DNA of 64,000 bases from Leucogyrophana mollusca (lineage: Eukaryota; Basidiomycota; Agaricomycetes; Boletales), in the NCBI GenBank assembly GCA_021014945.1, contig MU266352.1, forward strand, positions 124,001-188,000, read 5' to 3'. Below are positions 36,720 through 49,434 of this stretch, one piece after another; within the stretch, counting starts at the first letter, position 1, and every line of letters begins with the position of its first letter. The notes under the pieces were generated by a model. It searched no databases. It was not told the DNA's origin and was given only the letters and a program-made list of their open reading frames with translations. The position numbers and the translations under genes were made by a program.

Positions 36720-37020
36720 GGCGCTGGGGCTGCAAGCGACGCCGCGAGGCCCAAGGAAGACAAGGGAGCCCCACTAAATACTCCATGAGCAGCTTTAGCT
36801 AATCTGGCTCTCGTTTTTACGTATTGCCAAACTTGTGCCAAACTGTATCCCGTGCCGCCTTTTCTCCAACAAGCAAACCTGGTCGTAGCGCCCAATGTCA
36901 GAAGGTTGGGTTTGTAAGTTGCATCTGTGACTGACAGGACAGGCTGTGAAGGGTGATAAACAAAAAGTTCACGCGAAGTGAGCAAAGCCCAAGCCAAACC
37001 CCAAGGATTGGGGTTCGAGA
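36720..37020. promoter_or_regulatory. FMO promoter and RRP15 3' flank
   Basis: A 301-bp gap with no supported gene. A GGGGTTCGA sequence near 37011 recalls a tRNA B box, but no cloverleaf could be built around it. Confidence 0.4.
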
Positions 37021-37841
37021 TTAGACTTTCGAAACGATGCCTCCCGATCGGATCATGTTGAAAAAATCATCCTTGTCGACCGCAGCTGAGGAGGTTGTAA
37101 GCTTCCGAAAGCACATTTGTTGTCTGTACCTGAATTACCTTCTTTCCCTCTGCCCACAAGATTATCCCTATGCTTGCCTTTGTTTTTGGCTGAGGATTTT
37201 TTGTCTAATGACGGGGCGGGTAGAGAAGGCTTCCCTGAACCCCGAGAGGCCTTCGTCTCCTCTGCAGCTACAGCTGCAGCGGCCTGAGACTGCTGTATAG
37301 TGTTGAATAATTTTACGACTACAGCCCAGTTCATCAGTGCAGCTCTGGAGATCGTGACAAAGTGCCTACCTCCCCTCTGGGCAACTTTTCGCAGTGACCT
37401 TTCGCTCTCACCGCCCCAACCCCCGATCACGTCTCTTATGCGACCCTTGTCCTCTTTGTCTTTCTTTTCAATCTGCAGCACCTTTTTTGCCTTGAGTTCC
37501 AGTTTCGCGTCATTCTTTTGTCTCGCAACGGAGGGCTTAAGCGACAGAGGCAATGCCGACGGTGTGTCAGTGTCCAGCAAGGACTGCAAAGTAGCAGCAA
37601 ATTGAGAGGGTTCTGTAGCACGTCGTTTCCGCTTGAGAGTCTTTTTGGATTTCGCCCTCTTCGTATCTGCGATCTCGTCCTCGGTGTCGGGGGAGCTGGC
37701 CTCGTCGGCACTGCCAAAATCTTCTGGTTCAGATTCTTCCTCCAGATCCCCGCCTTGCTGACTGTGGATTGAGTCATCTTCACTGATAGAGACTGCATGG
37801 TCTGAATCTTGAGATAGTTTTTGACGTTTAGCGGGAGACAT
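37021..37841 (-). CDS. RRP15: Ribosomal RNA-processing protein 15
   Basis: A nucleolar factor for 60S pre-ribosome maturation. The start at 37841 gives MSPAKRQKLSQDSD, then an acidic stretch, then a basic nuclear-localisation stretch (KRAKSKKTLKRKRR). The Rrp15p domain follows: FAATLQSLLDTDTPSALPLS, LKPSVARQKNDAKLELKAKK, IRDVIGGWGGESERSLRKVA and, after a small intron, VVKLFNTIQQSQ. The last exon encodes AAVDKDDFFNMIRSGGIVSK, the usual end. Three exons. An upstream in-frame ATG at 37997 adds an unconserved segment and was rejected. It is divergent from the ankyrin-DIL gene. Confidence 0.92.
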
Positions 37842-38172
37842 GGCCGTCGTTGGAAAGTGTTGCCAGCTCGAATCCGGAAATATCACCGGAAGCATACTCA
37901 CGCATGGCGGCATGGGTGACAAGTGGTAACTGTGATGGTTAGGCTTGTCTACGTTACTTGACAAACCCGACATTCTACGCTTTATCCGCTCATACATCTG
38001 ATTGCAGGAATCTCAATCAATACTGTATCTAACCTGGTTGGCTTTAACCGCATAGCAGGGCCGCCAGTATCACCGCTCTCGCTGCTTGCAGCAAAGCCGC
38101 GGCTGACAACGAGAATTTATTCTCCTGTGTCGCGATCTTGGATGATATTTGAGCCCTTAACGCTCTAGTGTA
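37842..38172. promoter_or_regulatory. Divergent promoter RRP15 / ankyrin-DIL gene
   Basis: 331 bp between divergent start codons. No specific element recognised. Confidence 0.4.
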
Positions 38173-41100
38173 ATGGTCTCAACGTCGCTTGGGCTTTTGG
38201 ATATCTCCCCAGAGCCAGATCTTCATCCTATATACCCAACCCACAGTCAAATCGCCCGCTTGCTGTCACCCGACTCGGGTCTGGCGCCGGCCCAGAAGGC
38301 TGACCTTGTATCCCATTGCTTGACGCGTGCGTGTGTCTTTGGGGACCTTTCGCTCCTCTCGTTTCTGCTTGCAGACTCGCAAGCTCAGCCATATCTCGAC
38401 CTGAGCGCACGCGACGACGACGGACTGGGTTTAATCAGCCTTACAATACAGGGATTCGGCTCGGAATCCGAACGTGACGTTGAACGGGAAGAATGCGTGC
38501 GGCTTCTAATAGCCCAGGGTGCTGATGTTAGCGGTGCCGATAAAGGTGCGCCCATCTTCTTCTGCGACCACGTTACGCCACTCATGGCCTGATACAGCGG
38601 GGTGGACACCCCTTCACCATGCCGCTATTCTGTGTCCACCGACACTGGTGTCGCATCTGATGACTCATGGCTGTTCTCCATTTGACGAGACGCGTCGACA
38701 GCTGACCCCACTTGACATCGTGACCGCGCATACGGTGATGCCTGGCCGTGAAGATATCGCGCTGTTACTCGAAGCAGCCATGCGAGGCGAGGGCTGGACC
38801 GGAGGCAGGATGGAGGAAAGGCGGCGAGTACTCGACGAACGTCTCAAGCGAAAGGGTAAGCGAAAACACGTCCAAGACAATGTTATCAAGGTGCTGGGTG
38901 TGCAGCCTCACTGGTGGGGAACCGAAGATCCGGAGAGCCTATCGTCGGACTCGGATTCGGAAGATGACGACGACGACGACGAGCTACTTTATGTGAGTTC
39001 AACTGTCTGCAACAGCTTGTGCTTTCGTTTATGGGACATAGACACCTCCACGAGACTATACGACCATGCTGGCCTGGTCACCTCAAGAGCTTCCCCATAT
39101 CCTCGATTCAATTATCGGTAACTTTAGGATATCTCCTCAGAATGTTCAGCCTGCAAATACCCTGTACCTGATGGCCCGGTTTGCTTGCCTCACATGCGAT
39201 CACACCTGGCTCGAGGATCTGACGCTAGGCGCTATCGAAGCAATCGAAGAGAAGTTCTTTGTGAGCTGTTTCGTCGCATAGTGCTGGTCCATGCTGACAC
39301 ATTATTTAGACCCAACCAGAAGATATCACTTGCCTGTTATTCTGGCTGCATAATTCCACCGCCTGGCTTCATCTTATGCGTTGCGATAACGACATCAACG
39401 AAGCTTTAGAGATGCTTGGCACTTTTGAGCTAGTGGAGCAAGTGATCAACGCAATATTCGGTACGGCATTGCCTGGCTTGATCTGTCATCCTGGCACTCA
39501 ATTCGCACCAGTCTTTATCATCAGATATGCTGAGCGCCGAATAGACCAATTGCTTGACGCAGCGATGTTAGATAACTCACCCCTTTCATCCGATTTCGAA
39601 TCTGTACAGTTCGAATCTGAGTGGTCCTTTCTGCGACCTTTCAGCGCCAAGAAGAAGTCAAGCGTTACCAGCACCCCCAGCGCAAGCAACACGCCATTTC
39701 GCAATGGCACACCATCGTCTCCACCATTTCTTCCCAGTCGACCACCTTCTCCATCAATCCCGTTGCTCAGTCCTCCTCCTGCCACGCCGAAAGGTTTCTC
39801 TTCCTTGCGGCAGGGCATCGCGCGGGCAAGAACTCCAACAACGCCAGTATTCGCAGTGTTTCAAGAAACATCACAGACTTCTGGCTTCCGTGATTTGACA
39901 TCCTTCATGACTGCATTACACACACTTTTGGTACTTTCCAACATCAACCCGGCCTTCATTGCTCAGTTTTGGTCCCAGGTGATCTACTGGACAACCTGTA
40001 TGTGCATCCTGCGTCCCCACGAGAAAGGAACTGACTTTTTCTAGGCGAAGTTTTCAACCGCGTTCTGTCGCGCAAGAAACTTCTTTGTCGGTGAGGGTCC
40101 TACGCTTATTCGTGGATCACGGTGAGGCTAAATCGGCTTACCATAGGTCAAAGGCCATCCAGATCGGCGCCAACTTGAGTATGCTCGAGGAATGGATCGA
40201 TAATATGGGATTACCGCAAGGGATAGCAACGCATTTCCTACCCCTCCACGATCTCCTGAACTGGCTTCAAGTGAGTATTTAGGCAATGACTCTGGCGCAC
40301 TTCTGATCGGCCCGACTATACAGCGCCTCTCATCTATCACCGACTTTTCAGATCTAGTCGAGACGATACAAACCATGAAGAACATAAATCCGCTACAAGT
40401 TCGGTCATCTCCTGATAGTGGTGAATCCCCAGCTAATCCGTGTGTATAGATGCGACGTGCTCTCCGTGATTACAGGTTTGAAGTCAATGAAGGGCGGATG
40501 ACGGATGAGTGCGTGCAATACCTGACACAGCTACAAAAGGACTGGGAACGGCACCGTGTCAGAGTCGGAGTAGAGAATATGCGCAAGGAGGTGAGCAAAT
40601 CCCCGCTATCCGCTCACTCCATCACTTATGTCTAATGGCTCAGTTGAGCGAACGAGAGCGCGAAAGAGAATTGGAGGATGGTGTGGTCAGCGACGATCAT
40701 TCAGGAACCAAGTCACCGAGCATCTCCGCCGCCTCGCAGTCGTCAGGTGCTCAACGCAATCTCGACCTACTATTTGACAGGACTCAAGAGCAGTCTGCTT
40801 GGGAGCCAAGCAGGGCTCCAGATGCACTAGGCGAACTGTTAGATTCACGCTGCATGCTCACCGTCTACCTTCCATCTGATCCCCGCCTGTTATCCGCCTG
40901 TCCAAGCAGGCATGCCATCACTGACGACCAAAAGCGACCTAGTATTCATCCCAGTGATGAGCGAGGCGCTGGTCATGTTAGTCGCAGGGTCAAAGGTGCC
41001 ATGAAATGGAGGTCTCGGAGTCGGAAGATTCGCGAGGTAGAGGTGGAGACTTTGCAGTGGGTAGACAGGGTCAGATATACCATGCGATGGGCACGCCCCC

Positions 41101-41297
41101 TTCCGATGGACGATGAAGAAACCGAGGATGCGAGAGCGTCCTCACATTCGTCCGACGAAGTCCACGACCTCCGAATCGACACCAATGTCCTTCACGCAAA
41201 ATCTCATTCAACTCCGCTTACCCGGAAGCCGTCAACACGTAGTAAGCGACTGAGCATTGCGGGCGATCTGATCACGCCAATTGTTTCCCCCACTTGA
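38173..41297 (+). CDS. Ankyrin-repeat and DIL (dilute) domain protein
   Basis: A fungal protein combining N-terminal ankyrin repeats with a DIL domain like the cargo-binding tail of myosin V. The start at 38173 gives MVSTSLGLLDISPEP. Ankyrin elements include LIAQGADVSGADKAGWTPLH and LVSHLMTHGCSPFDETRRQL. An acidic run (SSDSDSEDDDDDDELLY) is encoded by a GAC repeat near 38960-38990. The DIL region includes TCLLFWLHNSTAWLHLMR, then LEMLGTFELVEQVINAIF, and in later exons FCRARNFFV and WIDNMGLPQGIATHFLPLHD. The C-terminus is basic and Ser-rich, ending at 41297. About eight exons and 900 or more residues. A role in vesicle or organelle traffic is inferred from the DIL domain only; there is no motor domain. 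Confidence 0.83.
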
Positions 41298-41585
41298 TTC
41301 AATATCCCGTGGATGCAAACTCATCTCACACCTGTTACTTCATCTGAATCTCACTCGCCATATTCTCAAGCACACATTATCCTTGTATACCACATTTCAC
41401 GTCTGGCAAATAGACATTATCCTTGCTGTCCTTGACACTCCTGTACTATCATTTGTTCCGTGGATATTCGCTGGTAATGTTGTCGCCACCATAAGTATTT
41501 CAGGGGTCCTGCTTCTTGAGGAAACCCAGGCGCTTAAAGGCAGTCTGAGGGGTTCTCAACTTAGATAAACGTCAGACTTCAACCA

Positions 41586-43428
41586 ATGGCTCGAGTTTTC
41601 GCAAACACCATAGGGTCTGTCGCCAAACCACCCACACTCTTGATCCTAATCCCTGAGGAGCACTGTGGATGGTGTGAGCAGGTAAGTGGGTACGACTTGT
41701 TACCCGATACTAAGTGTCGAGTTGTTACACATTGTCATAGTTCTCTCAGGAGGGCTACAATGTTGTCCACATAGTCTATCCTCCATCTCCCGATACCTCT
41801 TTCAGAGAAACACTCAAAGACGCGGAGGCCAAAATTATCGCGTTGGGGGCCGACTGGGGTCTCATCAGTTATGGGTTGGCAACCAAGGATGCAGAAACCC
41901 TTCTTTCGCGTCTTGCACTTTCCATCGCAGACATGAAAGCTTGTGTGCACTATTGTCCGGACGCCGAGGGTTCCCGCGGTTTCCTTGCAAAAGACAACCA
42001 AAGCAGACATGTCCCGTAAGGGTGTTTACTTCACTGACGATTTCACTCACCAGTTTCTGTGAAGGGTAACATTCCACCTGGCGACCTCTCAGGAGGCTCT
42101 TCATGCAGCCATATTGCCTCTTGAAGACCCTGTTAACCTTGGCTATTCACTCCCAACCCACTCGTGTCATCCAGTGAAGGTGTACACCTACCCACTCGTC
42201 TCGCATTCTCCTCCTTTCCCATTATCAACCAAAGCACCTGTGTTGGTTGAGCCTGGAGAGCAGTCATCTTCCGACCCTTATAACCGTTCTGCCACTGGTT
42301 TATCACTAACCCGCACTTTGGAGCTTTTGAAAAGGCAGCTCGGGCCGCATTTCAACCTCGAAAAGCTCTGGGACCTGCACACTTACTATGTATGTTGCGC
42401 TTCTTCGTTCACCATCTCGGGATGTCGTTGAAGGTTTCTACCCACATGAAGGAGTTCGTTGAGAGGGACGCTCCGAGTACGTTGTGGTTATTTTGACACC
42501 AGGACACGACTTATGCAACATCTAGGGACCATGACTACAATGGTAGGATCACTGGTGTGAGTCTAGATCTTCTCCTATCTTATATCTGCGTGGAGGTATC
42601 CTCCCCATATGTGAATCACGTTCCGACCATGACTGGCGGTGTGGGTTATAAAGACCTCGCTCGCTTCTACAAGGTCAGCCTCCCACGAAGGGGAAGTGTT
42701 CCTATTCGCTTCTAATTATCATACAATACCAGTATCACTTCACGAAGGCGAGCGAAACTCGGAGGTACACCTACTCACCCCGCTAAGATATGTGCCTGTA
42801 GGTGACCCCTCCCGATGCGGAATTGGTCACTGTGTCCCGCACAGGTGAGCTCAGCAGCTAGGACAATCTATCGCCCGAGCTCAACTAAGTCTTCAGTGGG
42901 CGTCGATCGGATTGTAGACGAAATGATCTTCAAGTGTCATCATACTACGGTGTGTGCAATCTGAACAAGAGCGATGCAGCTGCTGATGCTACTCCAGGAG
43001 ATCGACTAGTAGGTGTCTCTGTGTGCTGGTCAAGGACTTGCAGCTGAACGCCGCTCCTGGAAGCTTCCTGCCTGGCATCCCCCCTACAGGCAAGTACATC
43101 GAATTAGCCATGGTTGGCGTCGTCGCATTCCGAGGGGACAAACTGTTCTTCGAGTGAGTTGAAAGCAACGCTGTTATACCCTAATTTTTGACAATGCTTG
43201 TAGGCACTTGTGGGTATAGCTCTTGTGAGTCAGGTTTCTCGTGCTGACCCGACCGTTGCCAGGTATTGGGACCAAGCCAGCGTGCTGGTGCAGCTAGGTC
43301 TCATGGATCCCACCGATCTACCAGTCGCTGGGGTAGAGGTCGCTCGAAAGGTCATGGACCCGTTCGGACTGCCAAGCAATACCTTGCTCCCCAGATGGAA
43401 AGAGAGCGAAGGGCTCAGCATCGACTAG
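41586..43428 (+). CDS. Dienelactone-hydrolase-like domain fused to a SnoaL/NTF2-like domain
   Basis: A two-domain fungal protein often annotated as a carboxymethylenebutenolidase. The N-terminal half (MARVFANTIGSVAKPPTLLI onward) has the reduced alpha/beta-hydrolase pattern with NVVHIVYPPSPDTSFRETL, ALGADWGLISYGLATKDAE and ADMKACVHYCPDA. Its C-terminal half is NTF2/SnoaL-like: LWDLHTYYEFVERDAPR, MVSSPYVNHVPTMTGGVGYK, LARFYKYHFTKANPPDAELV, FKCHHTTEIDWLLPGVPPTG and WYWDQASVLVQLGLMDP. Many short exons up to TAG at 43426. The nucleophile elbow of true dienelactone hydrolases (Gly-x-Cys-x-Gly) is not visible; WGLISYGL lies there instead. Catalytic function is therefore doubtful for the first domain. 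Confidence 0.78.
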
Positions 43429-43793
43429 TACGGCCATCATCCGCGACAAAGCCAAGAAGTGCTGCGCACGATTGTATGACCAAATGTAAACTACCTTGCC
43501 AAGCGCTATTCTTGGGCGCTAGAATAGTTCCGTATCATCACCATTTGGCGTGAACACGGCCTGCATTGAAATGTGTGACCGAAGTAAGACTTGTGTGTCG
43601 TCGGGCGCGAGCACTCCGGATCAGCCCAGCTGTGGCAGTTTCATCCCTTGTGGATAAATATAATACACAGCCTGTCGTGTGTAGCTCCACCACACGTTTG
43701 GCTGCCAAGCATCTCCCTCTGATATATACCCTTTCTTTCTGCTGTCACCACTCTTGCGACTGTTTTCTCTAATTCGCCTTGTTTCTGGAAGCA
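43429..43793. promoter_or_regulatory. Rhomboid-gene promoter region
   Basis: TATA-like sequences occur at about 43653-43662 (ataaatataa) and 43722-43728 (atatata), roughly 130 and 70 bp before the start at 43794. The second is the better-placed core-promoter candidate. Confidence 0.4.
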
Positions 43794-45998
43794 ATGGCCC
43801 GTCTCATTCACTACGATGGAGATCAGCAAATCCCAAACAGACTTGGAGACCCGTTCGGTGACGATGTCCGCGACGAGCCATTTAGCATCCCCCGCGATGA
43901 TACAATGACCTTCACGACAACAACTAGCGGCGTTCCTATGCCGGATCCTTCAAAGTCGATGCATGGATACGAGCGGACAGAGTCGGAGTCGCTAGCCATA
44001 AATTACCGCCAGAATAGTCGCTCACCATCACTCCCCGCAGTTCCTAGTCGTCTGCCCAGTCCTTCAGGGTTTGGCAACCGCGAGTCGGCTTCTGCTAGTA
44101 CCATTGTTGGCTACCGTGACGAGGACCCGTATGCCACGGAGCGTCCCAAGTCTTTCATCGACAAGTCGGAGACATCTTTGGTTGACAACGCTGCAGGAAT
44201 GGGCCGCTCGGATAATTACCAGGATTTCGGTGCGCGTTTACAAGTCGCGTGCACTGCGAGCGACTGACCCGCACTTCTTCAGACTATGCAGAGCCTATGG
44301 GCGAGGAGTCACATACGGTAAACGAGAAAGCAGCGCCTTTTCAGAGCTTTCTCGGGTCCGGCAAATATCCTATGGAACAGCGGATCGAGGACAAAAAGCG
44401 GGGCATAGGACGACAGAAGCACCCCTTCGTAGGTGAGTCGCTGACCCCTACCTGCAACGAGGCAAACCCCTGAGATCACATGTTACAGTCTGGGCATTGA
44501 CCATTGCCATGGCGGGTGTCTTCATCAACGAGCTGGTAGTGAACAGCAAGGCGCAGGGCACCCCTGTATCATTCAAGGTTTGTTACATCGTCCTCGTGAA
44601 GGCCAGGGCATTAATCCCCCTCAAGCCAGTCGTAAACCCTATGTTAGGGCCTTCAGAGAGTGCTTTGATCAATCTTGGGGCCCGTTTTCCGCCGTGCATG
44701 AAAGCTGTCGCGGGAATTCCAAGCCAGATAGCTTGTACATTCCCATTTTGTCGACTTCCGCCGACCAACGACTTACAAATGGGTGTTTATAGGCCTTAAC
44801 GACACCGCAAATCCACCTGACAGGCTGTGCTCACTTGAGGATGTCTGTGGTTTTGGTGGCTTCCATGGCGAGACACCAAATCAATGGTATCGGTGAGTAT
44901 AAGGCTCAATGATCCTTCGCGCCTGACTGACATGTTGCAGCTTCATAACCGCGATATTTCTGCATGCGGGGTTCATTCATATTCTGTTGAACATGGTTGC
45001 ACAATTGACGGTGTCAGCTCAGGTAGACTTGTTTCCTCTGTCATTGAGGTGTGGCTCACCTCTTCTACAGATCGAACGAGAAATGGGTTCGGCAGGCTTC
45101 TTAATCACTTACTTTGCCGCTGGTATCTTTGGGTGCGCAAAGCTAGCGACCTCAATGTCCAAGCCATACTAATTACAATCCCAGTAACGTCCTCGGCGGC
45201 AACTTTTCACTCGTAGGGGCACCTTCGATCGGAGCGAGCGGGGCCATCTTTGGAACAGTTGCAGTAAATATCGCTCTGTCGCTCTTCGTGCCCCCTCTGA
45301 TTGGTAAAATATCTTTAGGTAACTTGGGTGGATCTCTTTGCGCATTGGAAGTATCAGTATCGACCTGGGCGAAAGGTGAATACGCACAGTTGCTTAGATG
45401 CATCAACTCGTCCTCAGCGTTCCTCCCGCAGCTCGCCTTCATGAGTGTGGAGCTGATCTTTGGTATTGCCCTCGGGTACATTCCATGTGAGTACCTACTC
45501 GACTTGAGCTATCAGTATCACGAGTTGCTGACCTATTGGACAAGATGTGGACAATTTCGGTACGCTTTCGGTTGACAGCCTCATGATGTGTATGTGACTA
45601 ATCGTTCACCAGCTCATCTCGGTGGACTGTGTATGGGACTGCTTGTTGGCACAACCCTTTATCCCGTCATCAGCCCAACCAAGCGCCATAAACTCATTAT
45701 GTGGGGTTTCAGACTGGCCGCCATACCCTTAGCGATCATTCTCTTTGTCGTCCTCATACGTAACTTCTATACGTCGGATCCATACGCAGGTACGTCTTTC
45801 ATGTACTCCCACGTGCGCTGTATTAACGTTCTGACCAAGCGTGCTCTGGATGCCGGTATCTCTCCTGTATCCCGACATCGTCAAACAACCACTGCCAAGG
45901 AACTGGTCAGTATGCTCGTCCATTGCACAGTTAGGCGCTGACCAAACTGCGCGATAGGCTTCACTACAACCACGACCACTGGAGGGTCGTCAATATGA
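43794..45998 (+). CDS. Rhomboid-family intramembrane serine protease
   Basis: A polytopic protease that cuts membrane proteins within the bilayer. The start at 43794 gives a long cytosolic, Ser/Pro-rich head. TM1 is VWALTIAMAGVFINELVV. The L1 loop has PPDRLCSLEDVCGFGGFHG, followed by PNQWYRF and the TM2 motif FLHAGFIHILLNMVAQ. TM3 and TM4 include EMGSAGFLITYFAAGIFGNV and the catalytic Ser in GASGAIFGTVAV. The catalytic His is in PAHLGGLCMGLLVGTTLYP (TM6). After a seventh helix, the last two exons encode a Cys-rich tail (ACSGCRYLSCIPTSSNNHCQ) and a short Thr-rich end. Catalytic dyad is present, so an active enzyme is expected. About eight exons. Confidence 0.9.
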
Positions 45999-46380
45999 GC
46001 AATAGTTCCTTCACTTTCTCTACGTCATTGCCACCCCACCCGGTCATTACCTGCGACCATGGACAGTTCCAGTGCACAGGCATTGTTAATTCGGACAATA
46101 GTAGATACTGCATTGTATATGATTCGTGTTGCAACTTAATGTTTCCAAGACTTGGGGTCACGTGTGGGACCCTGAAAGCCTTTCCCATACGCGTCGCTCT
46201 GCTCTGGATCACCACGAGAGCTTCTCATCTTTCTGTTGCAGTCTCTGGGTTTGAGCTGGTCCATATTTTCCGAGTCTAACGCCTGTTTCGAATGTCGTAA
46301 GATTGGCAGTGCCCGATATATACCCCAAACCTCGCACCGCAGCTCGTTCTTTAGTTCAGCTCCACACGCCAGCGCAGAGC
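45999..46380. promoter_or_regulatory. Rhomboid 3' flank and CAS1-gene promoter
   Basis: No gene supported. An in-frame upstream ATG at 46303 could extend the CAS1-type protein by 26 residues. Confidence 0.4.
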
Positions 46381-49244
46381 ATGGCTTTCTCCAAAAGACT
46401 CTTTTCTCTCAATCCATCCTGGCCTCATTATGTCGCGCTCTCTGCTACAGCTCTTGGAATTGTCGCTGGTTTCATACGCTTCTTTCTTATAGGTCAGTAC
46501 TGAGACGTCATAGGCACCACCGCTCATCAATTGCATGTAGACCGCTTGGACCCTTTGCATTGCGATGCTCTATTGAATAGAGGCAGCTGGTTAGATGACC
46601 AACATCGAAATTGGCAGCCAGAAGGTGAGCTAGCCGTTCTGTCGACCATGCTATCACTGATGTTTTGGACAGGCTGCATGCTACACTCATACCAACCAAA
46701 CGATGCTGCCATGTGCCTTGCTTCAAGGCGAACCGTGTTTGTTGGAGACTCAGTTACCCGCAAACTATATTTCCAGTTTGCTCACGCTGTTGACCCTAAG
46801 CTCCCAACTGCTCCTCCCGACGATGATCTTAAGCATTCCGACCACACTCTGATATCTGCGTCGGGAACAAAGCTCGACTTCATCTGGGACCCATACCTTA
46901 ACTCATCGAGCATTCATTCACTCCTCAATCCACAACTGGGAAACAACACCATTGCTGGCGCTCCCTTGACCGAAACCCCCGCCCTCCTCGTCGTTGGCTC
47001 TGGCTTGTGGTATCTACGCTATGCCGATCTCTCTGGAGGACTTCCATCATGGGAGTCCAACATCGAAGGCATATTAAACAGCATCTCCGAAGCGCGCACG
47101 AGTCCGGCAGACGAAGTCGTATTTTTACCTATTGAGGAGGTTGTTCCTTCCAAGCTAACACCCGAACGGAGGGAGACTATGCATTCGGCGGACATAGATG
47201 CAATGAACTCGGACCTCTACCATCGAATCAAACCCCCATCCAATGACCCTTTCTCGCTATTAACAGGATCGGCACCTGCCCTGCCTGTGTCATTGCCATT
47301 GGTGTTCAATATTATGCTGGATGACTCGCAAACAGAGGATGGTCTCCATTTTTCCGACACTGTGGTGAAAGCGCAGGCGAACCTGTTGTTGAATCTGCGC
47401 TGCAATAATGCTTGGCCAAAGAAATTCCCATTCGATAAGACTTGCTGTCGACAGTACCCGTCACCATCCTCTGTCCAGTTCGTCATCCTGATGACAATCA
47501 TGCTTTGCGGTCCCGTTGCCCTGTTCCTCTCATGTAAGTGCATTTTAGTCCCAAAGAACGTTGTCTTCTGTGGGCTGAGTCTTTACTATGATAGACAAGG
47601 GAAATGGCGGGATGGGTATGGCTGTGCTCGAAGGTCTCAAACCCGTCTTGATTTATGGCGCTGCCATTGGGATGATATTCGTTGCGGATCGTACGGGCTT
47701 TTGGCTCAAGGAACAAAAACAGTTCAGCCCATGGACATTTGCCTTCCTCGCCATTGCTTTCAGCGCAGCTGGATTGGCGACTATCAATCGGGGGGATAAA
47801 GACATGGGCTTTATGAACCGTGACCAGACCGACGAGTGGAAAGGTTGGATGCAGAGTACGTAAAGATCCTTCTCACTGTCGATGTTATGGTCTCATTTGT
47901 GGGCGTAGTTGTCATTCTCATCTATCACTATCTGGGCGCATCGAAGATATCTGGGATATACAACCCCGTTCGCGTACTTGTCGCGGCATACTTGTTCATG
48001 ACGGGTTATGGCCATACCACGTTTTATGTGAAGAAAGCCAACTTTGGATTTTTACGGATAGCCCAGGTACTTGTATATCGTTGATTCTTTCATTCAAGTG
48101 CTAAGAGGTTTTCTAGGTGATGGTCCGGCTCAACTTCTTGACCTTAACGCTTGCGTATACCATGAACACCGATTACCTCTCGTATTATTTCGCACCACTG
48201 GTCTCCATGTGGTACCTCATCATCTATGCGACAATGGCAATCGGCTCGCAGTTCAACGACCGCACTATATTCCTCATATCCAAAATCCTCATCTCAATGG
48301 GCACCATAACATGGTTCATGAACGAACCCTGGCTTCTAGAAGCTCTATTCCAATTTTTAGAGCGGGTCTTTTTCATCCACTGGTCCGCGCGCGAATGGAC
48401 GTTCCGGGTGACACTCGACATCTGGATCGTGTACTTTGGCATGTTTGCTGCTCTGGCGGTCATCAAGATTCGTGAACATCGTCTGACAGACCACGCTCTC
48501 TGGCCCATGGCTGTCAAAGTTGCCGTTGGCGTATCGGCCTTTGTCTTGCTTTGGTTCTTTTCTTTCGAGCTCATGCAAGAAAGCAAATTCACATACAACG
48601 CCTGGCATCCCTACATCTCCTTCCTCCCCGTTGTCGCTTTCGTTACCCTGAGAAATGCCAGCCCGTTGCTGCGGTCCTGTTCATCCCGGCTCTTCGCGTT
48701 CGTCGGTACATGTTCGCTCGAGACGTTCATTATTCAGTATCACCTCTGGCTCGCTGGTGACACAAAAGGCATCCTGCTCATCCTCCCGGGAACTAGATGG
48801 AGACCCCTGAACTTCGTCCTTTCCACTATCATCTTTGTTTATGTCTCCGACCAGGTTGCGCAGGCAACTGGGGCGATCACGACATGGATATGTGGTGGAG
48901 CAGAGAAGACGCTACCATCTACCTCTCGCGAGGCAGGTTCTTCGAGCCGTCGCAGTGGTGGGCCTGGGCCATCGGAAATCAATCCAGAATCTGTTCCATT
49001 AACGTCTCAGGGCGGGGACGAGGGTCAAAAAGACGACGAAGGAAGCACCTACCGAGCCGAACCAGATACCCCGATCCGGCCTCGGAGGTGGATAGATCGG
49101 CTAGCAGAGGATTCACCACGACATCCTTCACCTGGTTTTAAAGTGTGGTATGGAGAGTCGGGTTGGAGGCCTGGAGTCAAGACAAAACTGGTAGTCGGAG
49201 GGGGTTTGATGTGGCTGGCGAATGCTCTTTGGACATATCCTTGA
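46381..49244 (+). CDS. CAS1: CAS1-type polysaccharide O-acetyltransferase
   Basis: A Golgi multi-span protein related to Cryptococcus Cas1p, which O-acetylates capsular glucuronoxylomannan. The start at 46381 gives [20 protein letters not shown] and a first membrane helix. The lumenal SGNH/PC-esterase-like domain has the nucleophile motif [17 protein letters not shown] and the Asp/His motif [12 protein letters not shown]. The C-terminal half is the 10-12 TM acyltransferase domain, with [75 protein letters not shown] and [21 protein letters not shown] hydrophilic Gly/Ser/Pro insert precedes a final hydrophobic segment. Six or so exons. The acceptor glycan here is unknown. Confidence 0.93.
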
Positions 49245-49434
49245 TACATAGTTTCTTCCACAAATGTGCATTTACACTCCATCTTATGTTAACTTTGCAT
49301 TGGTACATTCCATTGACAGCTTTCTCAGACACGGAATGCTTAATATTATTGATAGGATGCGCGTCCATTTGATACCACCTACATATGTACTACGAAGGAC
49401 AAGACCGTAATGAACTATTGAACCCAACAGCGTC

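Noticed and set aside
37000..37023. tRNA-like GGTTCGA box
   Set aside because: No acceptor stem, anticodon arm or A box could be matched; it overlaps the RRP15 stop region.
37842..37997. N-terminal extension of RRP15 from ATG 37997
   Set aside because: The added segment resembles nothing in Rrp15 proteins, and the conserved-type acidic/basic head starts at 37841.
46303..46380. Upstream in-frame ATG for the CAS1-type gene
   Set aside because: The added 26 residues are low complexity and unlike the family; the ATG at 46381 gives the expected short cytosolic head and first helix.
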